This document shows positions 1-5,580 of a stretch of DNA of 9,164 nucleotides, one piece after another. A program made the position numbers and the translations under genes. The first letter of the stretch is position 1; each line of letters starts with the position of its first letter. The notes below the pieces were generated by a model, which did not search any database, was not told where the DNA came from, and was given only the letters and a program-made list of their open reading frames with translations. Source of the DNA: an uncultured Oxalobacteraceae bacterium (GTDB lineage Bacteria; Pseudomonadota; Gammaproteobacteria; Burkholderiales; Burkholderiaceae); assembly GCA_946479255.1 (NCBI GenBank), contig CAMLFK010000204.1, positions 1 through 9,164 of the forward strand, given 5' to 3'.

Positions 1-30
1 CGTGGTGAGTGTCTCTGAGAAAAGTGGCAT
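1..30 (-). CDS. Possible 5' end of a further minus-strand gene (very tentative)
   Basis: Reading leftwards, an ATG at 30-28 opens a frame that stays open to the window edge and gives MPLFSETLTT. An AGG lies about ten bases upstream, within TTTAGGC. Only ten codons are visible, so neither family nor reality can be judged. If real, it would follow the 116-aa gene in the same direction after a gap of about 120 bases. It could equally be chance. Confidence 0.15.
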   Translation of the reverse strand, partial: MPLFSETLTT

Positions 31-150
31 ATGCGATGCCTAAAGTTTTGACATGAGGCGCGGGCAATCGCTGGCGAAGCCAGATGTTGCACGCACCCCT
101 TATTGGGTCTGCCGCGACGCATTGCCGGATCGAATAAAACCTGGAGAAGC

Positions 151-501
151 TTACTCGTCGTCGAACTCTTCGGCCAGGTTCTTCCAGCCTTTGAGTTTGG
201 CGAAGGCGCTGAATTCTTCAGGCGCTTCGAGCACGATCAGCTTGCGGTCTTGCAAGCCTGGATCGCTGTGGGTGAAATTGGGGCCGACGTAGCCCAGCGC
301 GCGCAGGCGGTCGATGATCTGGCCGGTCAGGACTTTGTCCTTGTACAGGCCAGGCTCGATGGGTGCGGCGAAGTCCACGTAGACGTCGATGATGCCGTAG
401 CCCTCGTCGAAAATGCGTACTGCCTTGACGTCGTGGGAACGGCCGCTGCTGTCACTGGCCTTGAACGGGCCGCTCAGCTGGATATCGGTATCGGTAGTCA
501 T
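151..501 (-). CDS. Hypothetical acidic small protein, 116 aa, downstream of the M61 peptidase
   Basis: I do not recognise this protein. The frame runs from ATG at 501-499 (MTTDTDIQ...) to a stop at 153-151, giving 116 residues with no signal peptide or membrane segment, so it is probably cytosolic. The middle has a hydrophobic, strand-like run (VKAVRIF...YGIIDVYVDF, residues 25-44). A charged helical stretch (QIIDRLRALGYVGPNF) follows, and the acidic tail ends EEFDDE. An in-frame ATG at 519-517 would add six residues (MVYATS). Neither start has a strong Shine-Dalgarno; purine-rich bases lie slightly better before 519. The upstream peptidase stops at 524, so the gap is 4 or 22 bases. That argues for co-transcription and probably translational coupling. 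The protein looks like a conserved, ordinary-composition gene rather than a shadow frame, but no function is proposed. Confidence 0.75.
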   Translation of the reverse strand: MTTDTDIQLSGPFKASDSSGRSHDVKAVRIFDEGYGIIDVYVDFAAPIEPGLYKDKVLTGQIIDRLRALGYVGPNFTHSDPGLQDRKLIVLEAPEEFSAFAKLKGWKNLAEEFDDE

Positions 502-523
502 GGAAGTAGCATACACCATCGGC

Positions 524-2428
524 TCAGCGCTCGCCCAGGGGACGCAGAATCGTATCGAGCCGGTCGCGCGTGCCGCCGATGCGCTCCAGGCGCGGATAGC
601 GCAAGCCGCCTCGGTAATCGAGCGCAACGGTTCGGAATACCTGGCCCTTCTTGACCAGCAACTCCAGCGGCGCCTTGCCGTCCTTGGCGGCGCGCACCGC
701 CGCCTTGAGTCCGTCGGCCTTGTACGCACGCTGGTTCACCGCGACAATGGTGGTGCCCGCAGCCAGGCCGGCGCGGAAGGCCACGCCATCCCATTGCACG
801 CCATCGATCACGCCATCCTGCTTGACCGTCATTCCCAGCGAGTAGTTGAAGTCGGTCGACTTGTTGCGTTCCTCGACACCCTTGGTGTAGTCGCTCGGCG
901 TGTCGCTGTACACCAGCTTCCAGCCGGCGCGCGCCAGGCCGTCCAGCGGTGCTCCCGGTCCATTGCCTTCCAGGCGAGAGCGCAGCCAGCCGGCCCAGTC
1001 GTAGGGCTGCACCGCGTTGAGTACCTTGACCACATCGTCGAAACGGTAATGCGCGGGGCCGAGGCTGCCGTCGGCGATGCCGAAAAATGCCTTGGCCACA
1101 TCGTCGAGCGAGCGCTTGTCGCCGGACAGTTCGCGGATACGGGTATCGACGTCCAGCCAGATCAGCATGCCTTCGACGTAGTAATCCTCGCTGCGCTGCC
1201 AGGTGCTCCAGCCCAGCGGGCGGCGGGCCTGGACGATGGGGTCGTTGACTGTGTCCTGCAGCGGCCGCCAGCCGCGGCCCGTGACCAGGTCCATGCGCGC
1301 GGCGCTGGCCGCCAGCGCGTCGCGCACGCCGGCCACCGACACCATCCCCGAGCGGGCCGACAGCACGTAGCCCCAGTACTGGGTCTGGCCCTCATACACC
1401 CACAGCAAACTGTTCTGCACCGGCACGTTGAAGTTCGGCACATCCTGGTCTGCCGGGCGGCGGAACTTGCCGTTCCACGAGTGGGTGAATTCATGCGCCA
1501 GCAGGTCGCGTCCGACTTCGCTCTTGCTCCACTCGGTGAAGTAAGCCAGCTTGACGCCGTTCTCGCTGGACTGGTGATGTTCGCGTCCGATCCCGCCGAA
1601 TTCGTCGGACAGGGCCAGCAGGAAATCGTAGTGCTGGTAGTGGCGCGAGCCGAACAGGCGGGTGGCCTGGCGCACCAGCGCGCGGTGCGCGGCGATGTGT
1701 TCCGGCTTGGCTTCCAGGCTCTCGGGGTTATCGGCAACGATATTCAGGTGCACCGGCGCGCTGGCGCCCGGATCGAGGTCGATGCGCTTGAAGTGGCGGC
1801 CGGCGAACAGCGGCGAGTCGATCAGCTTTTCCAGGTCGAGCGGCTTGAATTGGATCACCTTGCCTTGACGCTGAACGGTCTCGAGCGCGGTGCCGTACTG
1901 CCAGCCATCGGGCAAGGTCAGGTTCGGCTGCACCGTGATGCGGCGGCTGTAGTAGCCGGCCGGATAGAGTGCCAGCGCTTGCCATTGCACGCCAAGAATG
2001 TCGCCGGTCATGGTGATGCGTCCCTGGCTGGTTTCCAGCGGCGACAGGAACTGGTATTCGGCTTCCAGGGTATCGACCCCGCTTGGCACCGTCAGGTGGA
2101 AGGCGTGCACATGCACCGGGTCGCGCGTCCAGGCGAGCCGCTTGCCGCCCGCGGTAAAGCTCAGGCCGGCCAGCTGGTTGAGCGGATTGCTGGGGCCGTG
2201 ATTGCCGTGCACCCATTGCGGATACAGCAAGGTGAGGGGGCCGGCGCTCACCGGGATGCTGGAACGCACACGAAAGATCTGCTGCCCGATATTGCTGGCG
2301 TCAACGCGCAGGGTGATGGTGCCGGGGTAGGCACGGTCTTGGGGCACCGGCACCTCGGCGCGCGCCGGCGTGGCGCTGGTGACGGCCAGGGACAGGGACA
2401 GCAGCAGCGTGGAAAGGCGGATGGTCAT
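524..2428 (-). CDS. M61 family metallopeptidase (glycyl aminopeptidase-like) with C-terminal PDZ domain, secreted
   Basis: This is a 634-residue zinc peptidase of the M61 (glycyl aminopeptidase) family, predicted to act in the periplasm or outside the cell. Residues 1-24 form a Sec signal peptide (hydrophobic TLLLSLSLAV, then PARA before EVPVP). A beta-rich N-terminal domain follows (about 30-230). The catalytic domain carries the zinc motif HEFTH at 312-316 followed by SWN, and the likely third ligand E346 in WVYEGQTQY. The stretch FGGIGREHH (277-285) matches the family's Gly-rich segment before the active site. A PDZ domain occupies about 525-605 (SLGMTV...FRAGLAAGTTIVAVN). The frame is open 56 codons further upstream to 2596. 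I chose the ATG at 2428 because it places the signal peptide at the N-terminus; the upstream extension is not protein-like. No clear Shine-Dalgarno precedes 2428. The gene diverges from hsp20 and may share heat-shock control through the inverted repeat at 2524-2541. The substrate is unknown. Confidence 0.93.
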   Translation of the reverse strand: MTIRLSTLLLSLSLAVTSATPARAEVPVPQDRAYPGTITLRVDASNIGQQIFRVRSSIPVSAGPLTLLYPQWVHGNHGPSNPLNQLAGLSFTAGGKRLAWTRDPVHVHAFHLTVPSGVDTLEAEYQFLSPLETSQGRITMTGDILGVQWQALALYPAGYYSRRITVQPNLTLPDGWQYGTALETVQRQGKVIQFKPLDLEKLIDSPLFAGRHFKRIDLDPGASAPVHLNIVADNPESLEAKPEHIAAHRALVRQATRLFGSRHYQHYDFLLALSDEFGGIGREHHQSSENGVKLAYFTEWSKSEVGRDLLAHEFTHSWNGKFRRPADQDVPNFNVPVQNSLLWVYEGQTQYWGYVLSARSGMVSVAGVRDALAASAARMDLVTGRGWRPLQDTVNDPIVQARRPLGWSTWQRSEDYYVEGMLIWLDVDTRIRELSGDKRSLDDVAKAFFGIADGSLGPAHYRFDDVVKVLNAVQPYDWAGWLRSRLEGNGPGAPLDGLARAGWKLVYSDTPSDYTKGVEERNKSTDFNYSLGMTVKQDGVIDGVQWDGVAFRAGLAAGTTIVAVNQRAYKADGLKAAVRAAKDGKAPLELLVKKGQVFRTVALDYRGGLRYPRLERIGGTRDRLDTILRPLGER

Positions 2429-2503
2429 GGGTGGCGTGGGGGCGGAAGAGCTTGTCGAAAAAACTTCGGGCGAGTGTAGCAGCAAGCAAAATATTTTTCG
2501 GTC

Positions 2504-2531
2504 CATTGGGCAAAAAACCGTGTTTTTCAAG
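2504..2531 (-). promoter_or_regulatory. Candidate sigma-32 (heat-shock) promoter for the M61 peptidase
   Basis: On the minus strand, CTTGAAA (2531-2525) is an exact match to the sigma-32 -35 consensus. It is followed after 13 bases by GCCCAATG (2511-2504), a partial match to the -10 consensus CCCCATNT. The spacing is that of classical heat-shock promoters. Transcription would start near 2497, leaving a leader of about 70 bases before the ATG at 2428. The -10 match is imperfect, so this is weaker than the opposing promoter for hsp20. Confidence 0.4.
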
Positions 2532-2541
2532 CTCTTGAAAA
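2524..2541. repeat. Inverted repeat with two sigma-32 -35 elements back to back
   Basis: TTTTCAAG (2524-2531), two bases CT, then CTTGAAAA (2534-2541) form a perfect 8-bp inverted repeat. Each arm, read outward, contains the sigma-32 -35 box CTTGAAA, one facing hsp20 and one facing the M61 peptidase gene. The two RNA polymerase footprints would overlap. The repeat could also be an operator for a dimeric regulator. Coincidence is possible but less likely given the location midway between divergent genes. Confidence 0.6.
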
Positions 2542-2559
2542 CCGCTGTGAGCGCCATTA
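2534..2559 (+). promoter_or_regulatory. Sigma-32-type heat-shock promoter of the hsp20 gene
   Basis: CTTGAAA (2534-2540) matches the sigma-32 -35 consensus exactly. After 11 bases comes CGCCATTA (2552-2559), which agrees with CCCCATNT at most positions. The spacer is at the short end of the known range. A start near 2566 would give a leader of about 60 bases before the ATG at 2629. Small heat-shock genes of this class are classically sigma-32 targets, which supports the call. Confidence 0.65.
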
Positions 2560-2570
2560 GATTGGACTCA

Positions 2571-2593
2571 ACGGATGCTCCACGGAGGTCCGT
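2571..2593 (+). other. Hairpin in the hsp20 leader (possible part of an RNA thermometer)
   Basis: ACGGA (2571-2575) pairs with TCCGT (2589-2593). Inside, CTC (2578-2580) pairs with GAG (2585-2587) around the loop CACG. The stem lies near the predicted 5' end of the hsp20 mRNA. Further down, CTT (2609-2611) can pair weakly with the ribosome-binding site AAAAGGA (2614-2620). Leaders of small heat-shock genes often hold ROSE or fourU thermometers. No UUUU stretch or ROSE motif facing the ribosome-binding site is evident, so function is uncertain. Confidence 0.3.
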
Positions 2594-2613
2594 CAATTTA
2601 TCGCTTAACTTCT

Positions 2614-2620
2614 AAAAGGA
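2614..2620 (+). promoter_or_regulatory. Ribosome-binding site that fixes the hsp20 start
   Basis: AAAAGGA ends eight bases before the ATG at 2629. It decides for MRTFDLTPLYRS as the N-terminus, which is also the conserved IbpA-type beginning, against the in-frame upstream ATG at 2575, which lies inside the leader hairpin. Confidence 0.75.
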
Positions 2621-2628
2621 TATTTATC

Positions 2629-3084
2629 ATGCGTACTTTCGATCTTACTCCTCTGTATCGTTCGGCTATCGGCTTTGACCGTCTGGCACATCTGCTGGAA
2701 ACCCAGCGCGCCGACGCCCAGCCTAGCTATCCACCCTACAACATCGAACTGGTCGGTGAAGACAAGTACCGGATCGTGATGGCACTTGCCGGCTTCAACC
2801 GTTCGGAAATCGACATCGTTGCCGAGCGCGACTCACTGCAGGTGGTCGGCCGCAAGCAGAAGGACGAGCAACAGCGTACCTTCCTGCACCGCGGTATCGC
2901 GGCACGCGATTTCGACCAGCGCTTCCAGCTCGCCAACCACGTCAAGGTCACCACGGCCTCGTTCGACAACGGCATGTTGACCATTGAACTGGTGCGCGAA
3001 GTCCCCGAGGCGCTCAAGCCACGCAAGATCGTCATCGATGGTGGTGAGAACGTGCAAGCGCTGGAGCAGCGCCAGGCTGCATAA
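2629..3084 (+). CDS. ibpA: Small heat-shock protein, Hsp20/IbpA family
   Basis: This is a 151-residue ATP-independent holdase that binds unfolding proteins in the cytosol and keeps them accessible for DnaK/ClpB refolding. The N-terminus MRTFDLTPLYRSAIGFDRL is characteristic of the IbpA/IbpB branch. The alpha-crystallin domain spans about 35-137 and includes YPPYNIEL (34-41), YRIVMALAGF (47-56), the GMLTIEL strand (115-121) and the C-terminal I-x-I anchor I134-V-I136 in PRKIVID, which docks into neighbouring subunits. Its length is close to that of E. coli IbpA, with a slightly longer, Gln-rich tail (QALEQRQAA). It sits behind a heat-shock-type promoter and a good ribosome-binding site, diverging from the M61 peptidase gene. 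The family assignment is firm; ibpA is used in the sense of family, not proven orthology. Confidence 0.95.
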   Translation: MRTFDLTPLYRSAIGFDRLAHLLETQRADAQPSYPPYNIELVGEDKYRIVMALAGFNRSEIDIVAERDSLQVVGRKQKDEQQRTFLHRGIAARDFDQRFQLANHVKVTTASFDNGMLTIELVREVPEALKPRKIVIDGGENVQALEQRQAA

Positions 3085-3106
3085 GCACAAGCTGTTGAAG
3101 TGAAGA

Positions 3107-3136
3107 ACGGGGCGCCCGCTGTGTGGGGCGCCCCGT
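3107..3136. terminator. Strong GC hairpin after hsp20, lacking a U-tract
   Basis: ACGGGGCGCCC (3107-3117) and GGGCGCCCCGT (3126-3136) form a perfect 11-bp stem with an 8-base loop, 22 bases beyond the hsp20 stop. No T-run follows on either strand, so it is not a canonical intrinsic terminator. It may terminate weakly, block 3' exonucleases to stabilise the hsp20 mRNA, or work with the second hairpin at 3147-3165. Confidence 0.5.
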
Positions 3137-3146
3137 CCCACGTGGG

Positions 3147-3165
3147 GTGCGCCACTGTGGCGCAC
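3147..3165. repeat. Second hairpin between hsp20 and the Do protease gene
   Basis: GTGCGCCA (3147-3154) and TGGCGCAC (3158-3165) form a perfect 8-bp stem around the loop CTG. Between this and the preceding hairpin lies the 10-bp palindrome CCCACGTGGG (3137-3146). No T-run follows. The group may isolate the hsp20 transcript from the protease promoter, or bind a regulator. Confidence 0.4.
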
Positions 3166-3218
3166 GATGCACAGTATTAAGAAAGTCCTAAGTATGGTCC
3201 CGCATCATTGAGCCGCTA

Positions 3219-3246
3219 GAACATAGCATTAGAACAAAATATCAAC
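3219..3246 (+). promoter_or_regulatory. Tentative sigma-E-like promoter for the Do protease
   Basis: GAACAT (3219-3224) followed after 17 bases by TCAAC (3242-3246) resembles the envelope-stress (sigma-E/RpoE) pattern GAACTT-N16/17-TCNNA. The surrounding bases are notably AT-rich for this genome. DegP/MucD genes are well known sigma-E-type targets. The match is incomplete and no good housekeeping promoter was seen as an alternative. Confidence 0.25.
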
Positions 3247-3281
3247 CCCGCAATACCATAAATTCAATCCAGGAGTACGTC

Positions 3282-4811
3282 ATGCCAAACGAAGGTGCCA
3301 ACACTGCCATGTCCGCAAAGCGACTCGTGCTAGCCCTTGCTGCCGCCGGTGCAATCGGCGGAGCAGTTGGTGCGATCACCGTCAATCACAATAGCGCGGT
3401 CGCTTCAGGTGCGGCCGCCAGTTCCACCGTGGCCGCGGCCGCAGCGCCAGTGGCCGCGCTTGCCCCGGCCGCCGCTCCCGCGCCCATCGCCGCCGGCGTC
3501 ACCTTGCCGGACTTCACGGCCATCGTTGCCCGTAACGGCCCGGCCGTGGTCAATGTGCGCGTGGTCGGCACCATCAAGACGCGCGCCGGCCAGCAGCAGT
3601 TCGAGGAAGATCCCTTCTTTGAATTCTTCCGCCGCTTCCAGGGCCAGCCGATGCCGCGCGGCCAGCAGCGTGAAATGCCGGTGCAAGGCGCCGGTTCCGG
3701 CTTCATCGTCAGCCCCGACGGTATCATCCTGACCAATGCCCACGTGGTGCGCGACGCGGACGAAGTGACGGTCAAGCTGCAGGACCGGCGCGAATACCGC
3801 GCCAAGGTGCTCGGCTCGGATATGAAGACCGATGTGGCCGTGCTCAAGATCGACGCCAAGAACCTGCCGGTGGTGCCGATCGGTAAATCGAACGACCTGA
3901 AAGTGGGCGAGTGGGTGCTGGCGATCGGCTCGCCATTCGGCCTGGAAAGTACCGTGACCGCCGGTGTGGTCAGCGCCAAGGGCCGTTCGCTGCAGAACGA
4001 AAGCTATGTGCCCTTCATCCAGACCGACGTGGCGGTGAACCCGGGTAACTCGGGCGGTCCGCTGTTTAACACCCGCGGTGAAGTTATCGGCATCAATTCG
4101 CAGATTTACAGCCAGACCGGCGGCTACATGGGCTTGTCCTTCGCCATCCCGATCGATGTGGCTTACCGCATCAAGGATCAGATCGTGGCGACCGGCAAGG
4201 CGCAGCATGCCAAGCTGGGCGTGGTGATCCAGGAAGTAGGCCAGGACGTGGCCGATTCCTTCAAGCTCGATTCGCTGGAAGGCGCGCTGGTGTCGAACGT
4301 CGAACGCGGCGGTCCTGCCGACAAGGCCGGTCTCAAGAGCGGCGATGTGATCCGCAAGGTCAATGGCCAGCCGGTGGTGGTGTCGGGAGAATTGCCGGCC
4401 ATGATCAGCATGGCCAAGCCGGGCGAGAAAGTCACCCTGGAAGTCTGGCGCGACGGCAAAGTGGTGCGGCTTGACGCCAAGCTGGCCAGTGCCGATGCCA
4501 AGTCCACGCCGGAAGAACGCGAAGACCTGGCCGCGGCGGACAACTCGGCCAAGCTGGGCCTGGCGCTGCGCCCGATCCAGCCGGTCGAGCGCCGCCAGAG
4601 TGGCATTGAAGGCGGTCTGGTGATCGAGGACGCTGACGGCGCGGCATTTACCGCCGGTGTGCGCCCCGGTGACGTACTATTGTCGGTAAATGGAAGGCCG
4701 GTCAATTCGGTCTCCCAGGTACGCGACGTGGTGAGCAAGGCGACCAAGTCGGTTGCCTTGCTGATCCAGCGGGGGAGTGACAAGATTTTCATTCCTGTGC
4801 GGATCGGGTAA
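3282..4811 (+). CDS. Do family periplasmic serine endopeptidase (DegP/DegQ/MucD type)
   Basis: This is a 509-residue trypsin-fold protease and chaperone that degrades misfolded envelope proteins. A strong ribosome-binding site AGGAG (3271-3275) supports the ATG at 3282; a second in-frame Met is M10. Residues 13-32 form the signal peptide core, and 41-72 are an Ala/Pro-rich linker. The protease domain is about 75-300, with catalytic His154 (TNAHVV), Asp184 (TDVAVLKI) and Ser257 (GNSGGPL). A flexible LA-loop-like segment with EEDPFFEFFRRF lies at 108-119. PDZ1 covers about 308-398 and PDZ2 about 424-508. All key residues are intact and the length is normal for MucD/DegQ-type proteins. The following response regulator gene starts 68 bases downstream with no obvious terminator, so the protease and the two-component genes are probably one operon. 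The assignment to degP, degQ or mucD cannot be fixed from sequence alone. Confidence 0.95.
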   Translation: MPNEGANTAMSAKRLVLALAAAGAIGGAVGAITVNHNSAVASGAAASSTVAAAAAPVAALAPAAAPAPIAAGVTLPDFTAIVARNGPAVVNVRVVGTIKTRAGQQQFEEDPFFEFFRRFQGQPMPRGQQREMPVQGAGSGFIVSPDGIILTNAHVVRDADEVTVKLQDRREYRAKVLGSDMKTDVAVLKIDAKNLPVVPIGKSNDLKVGEWVLAIGSPFGLESTVTAGVVSAKGRSLQNESYVPFIQTDVAVNPGNSGGPLFNTRGEVIGINSQIYSQTGGYMGLSFAIPIDVAYRIKDQIVATGKAQHAKLGVVIQEVGQDVADSFKLDSLEGALVSNVERGGPADKAGLKSGDVIRKVNGQPVVVSGELPAMISMAKPGEKVTLEVWRDGKVVRLDAKLASADAKSTPEEREDLAAADNSAKLGLALRPIQPVERRQSGIEGGLVIEDADGAAFTAGVRPGDVLLSVNGRPVNSVSQVRDVVSKATKSVALLIQRGSDKIFIPVRIG

Positions 4812-4879
4812 GTGAGTCGTAAAATGAGCACTTAGTAGGGCGTTTTAGCCACCTGCAATTATCGAGAAACGGGGAAGTG

Positions 4880-5542
4880 ATGCGGCTGTTGCTGGTGGAA
4901 GACGATACGATGATCGGTGAAGTAGTGCTCGACCTGTTAAGGGCCGAGCACTACGCCGTCGACTGGGTCAAGGATGGCGAAATGGCCGACACGGCGCTGC
5001 TGCAGTCGCAGAGCTATGACCTGGTGCTGCTGGACCTTGGCCTGCCGCGCAAGGATGGCCTGGACGTGCTGCGCTCTATGCGCTCACGCAAGGACCGCAC
5101 CCCGGTGCTGATTGCCACCGCGCGCGATTCGGTCGAACAGCGCATCGCCGGCCTGGATGCCGGCGCCGACGATTACGTGCTCAAACCCTACGATCTCGAT
5201 GAATTGCTGGCGCGCATACGCGCCTTGCTGCGCCGCGCCGCCGGACGCGCCGAACCGGTCTTCGAGTACAACAACATCAGCATTTTTCCAGCCACGCGCG
5301 AGGTGCATGCGGCCGGCGTGCCGGTCACCCTGTCGGCGCGTGAATGGGCCGTGTTAGAGGCGCTGATTGCCCGTCCGGGTGCGGTCTTGTCGCGCGCCCA
5401 GCTGGAAGAAAAACTGTACAGCTGGCGCGACGAAGTCAGCAGCAACGCGGTGGAAGTCTATATTCACGGCCTGCGCAAGAAACTGGGCAGTGAGCTGATC
5501 CAGAATGTGCGCGGGGTCGGTTACATGGTTCCAAAGAAGTGA
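4880..5542 (+). CDS. OmpR/PhoB-family response regulator, QseB-like
   Basis: This is a 220-residue DNA-binding regulator activated by phosphorylation from the adjacent kinase. The receiver domain (1-115) has the acidic pocket E7-D8-D9, phospho-acceptor Asp52 in LVLLDLGLP, switch Thr80 (IATAR) and Lys102 (LKPYD). The C-terminal winged-helix domain (about 125-218) shows LSAREWAVLEAL, the recognition helix region SSNAVEVYIHGLRKKLG and RGVGYMV, as in QseB/PmrA-type regulators. A GTG immediately before the ATG (4877) is in frame, but the Shine-Dalgarno-like GGGGAA (4871-4876) would abut it, so ATG 4880 is preferred. The gene lies between the Do protease and the kinase, all co-directional, with 24 bases to the kinase. 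It may control the protease operon by feedback, as CpxR does with degP in enterics; that is inference. Confidence 0.93.
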   Translation: MRLLLVEDDTMIGEVVLDLLRAEHYAVDWVKDGEMADTALLQSQSYDLVLLDLGLPRKDGLDVLRSMRSRKDRTPVLIATARDSVEQRIAGLDAGADDYVLKPYDLDELLARIRALLRRAAGRAEPVFEYNNISIFPATREVHAAGVPVTLSAREWAVLEALIARPGAVLSRAQLEEKLYSWRDEVSSNAVEVYIHGLRKKLGSELIQNVRGVGYMVPKK

Positions 5543-5552
5543 GCGTGATCCC

Positions 5553-5580
5553 ATGAATTTGTCGCAATGAATTTATCCCA
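5553..5580 (+). repeat. 14-bp imperfect tandem duplication of the kinase start region
   Basis: ATGAATTTGTCGCA (5553-5566) is followed directly by ATGAATTTATCCCA (5567-5580), identical at 12 of 14 positions. The first copy opens a five-codon frame, MNLSQ, whose TGA (5568-5570) overlaps the kinase ATG (5567-5569) as ATGA. The 14-base period puts the two ATGs in different frames, so the first cannot be an alternative kinase start. Confidence 0.7.

Noticed and set aside
48..53. TTGACA, a perfect housekeeping -35 box on the plus strand
   Set aside because: No -10 element at suitable spacing (bases near 71 read CTGGCG) and no plus-strand gene follows; probably chance.
71..83. CTGGC-GAA-GCCAG mini-hairpin as a terminator for the 116-aa gene
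   Set aside because: Only five base pairs and no T-run on the minus strand; too weak to call. The remainder of 31-150 shows nothing else convincing.
103..654. 183-codon plus-strand frame at the left end
   Set aside because: Overlaps the 116-aa gene and the peptidase 3' end on the opposite strand; composition is that of a shadow frame.
413..2479. 688-codon plus-strand open frame opposite the M61 peptidase
   Set aside because: Long antisense frames are common in GC-rich genes. The translation is rich in His, Arg, Gln and Val with no domain, while the minus strand shows a signal peptide, HEFTH and PDZ.
2429..2596. N-terminal extension of the M61 peptidase to an upstream Met at 2596
   Set aside because: It would put 56 unlikely residues before a classical signal peptide and run through the heat-shock promoter region and the hsp20 leader.
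2575..2628. Upstream in-frame start of hsp20 (MLHGGPSIYRL...)
   Set aside because: The ATG at 2575 lies in the leader hairpin without a ribosome-binding site. AAAAGGA and the conserved IbpA N-terminus support 2629.
3405..4208. 267-codon minus-strand open frame opposite the Do protease
   Set aside because: Shadow of a high-GC gene with His/Asp/Gly-rich composition and no recognisable motif; the plus strand has the complete catalytic triad.
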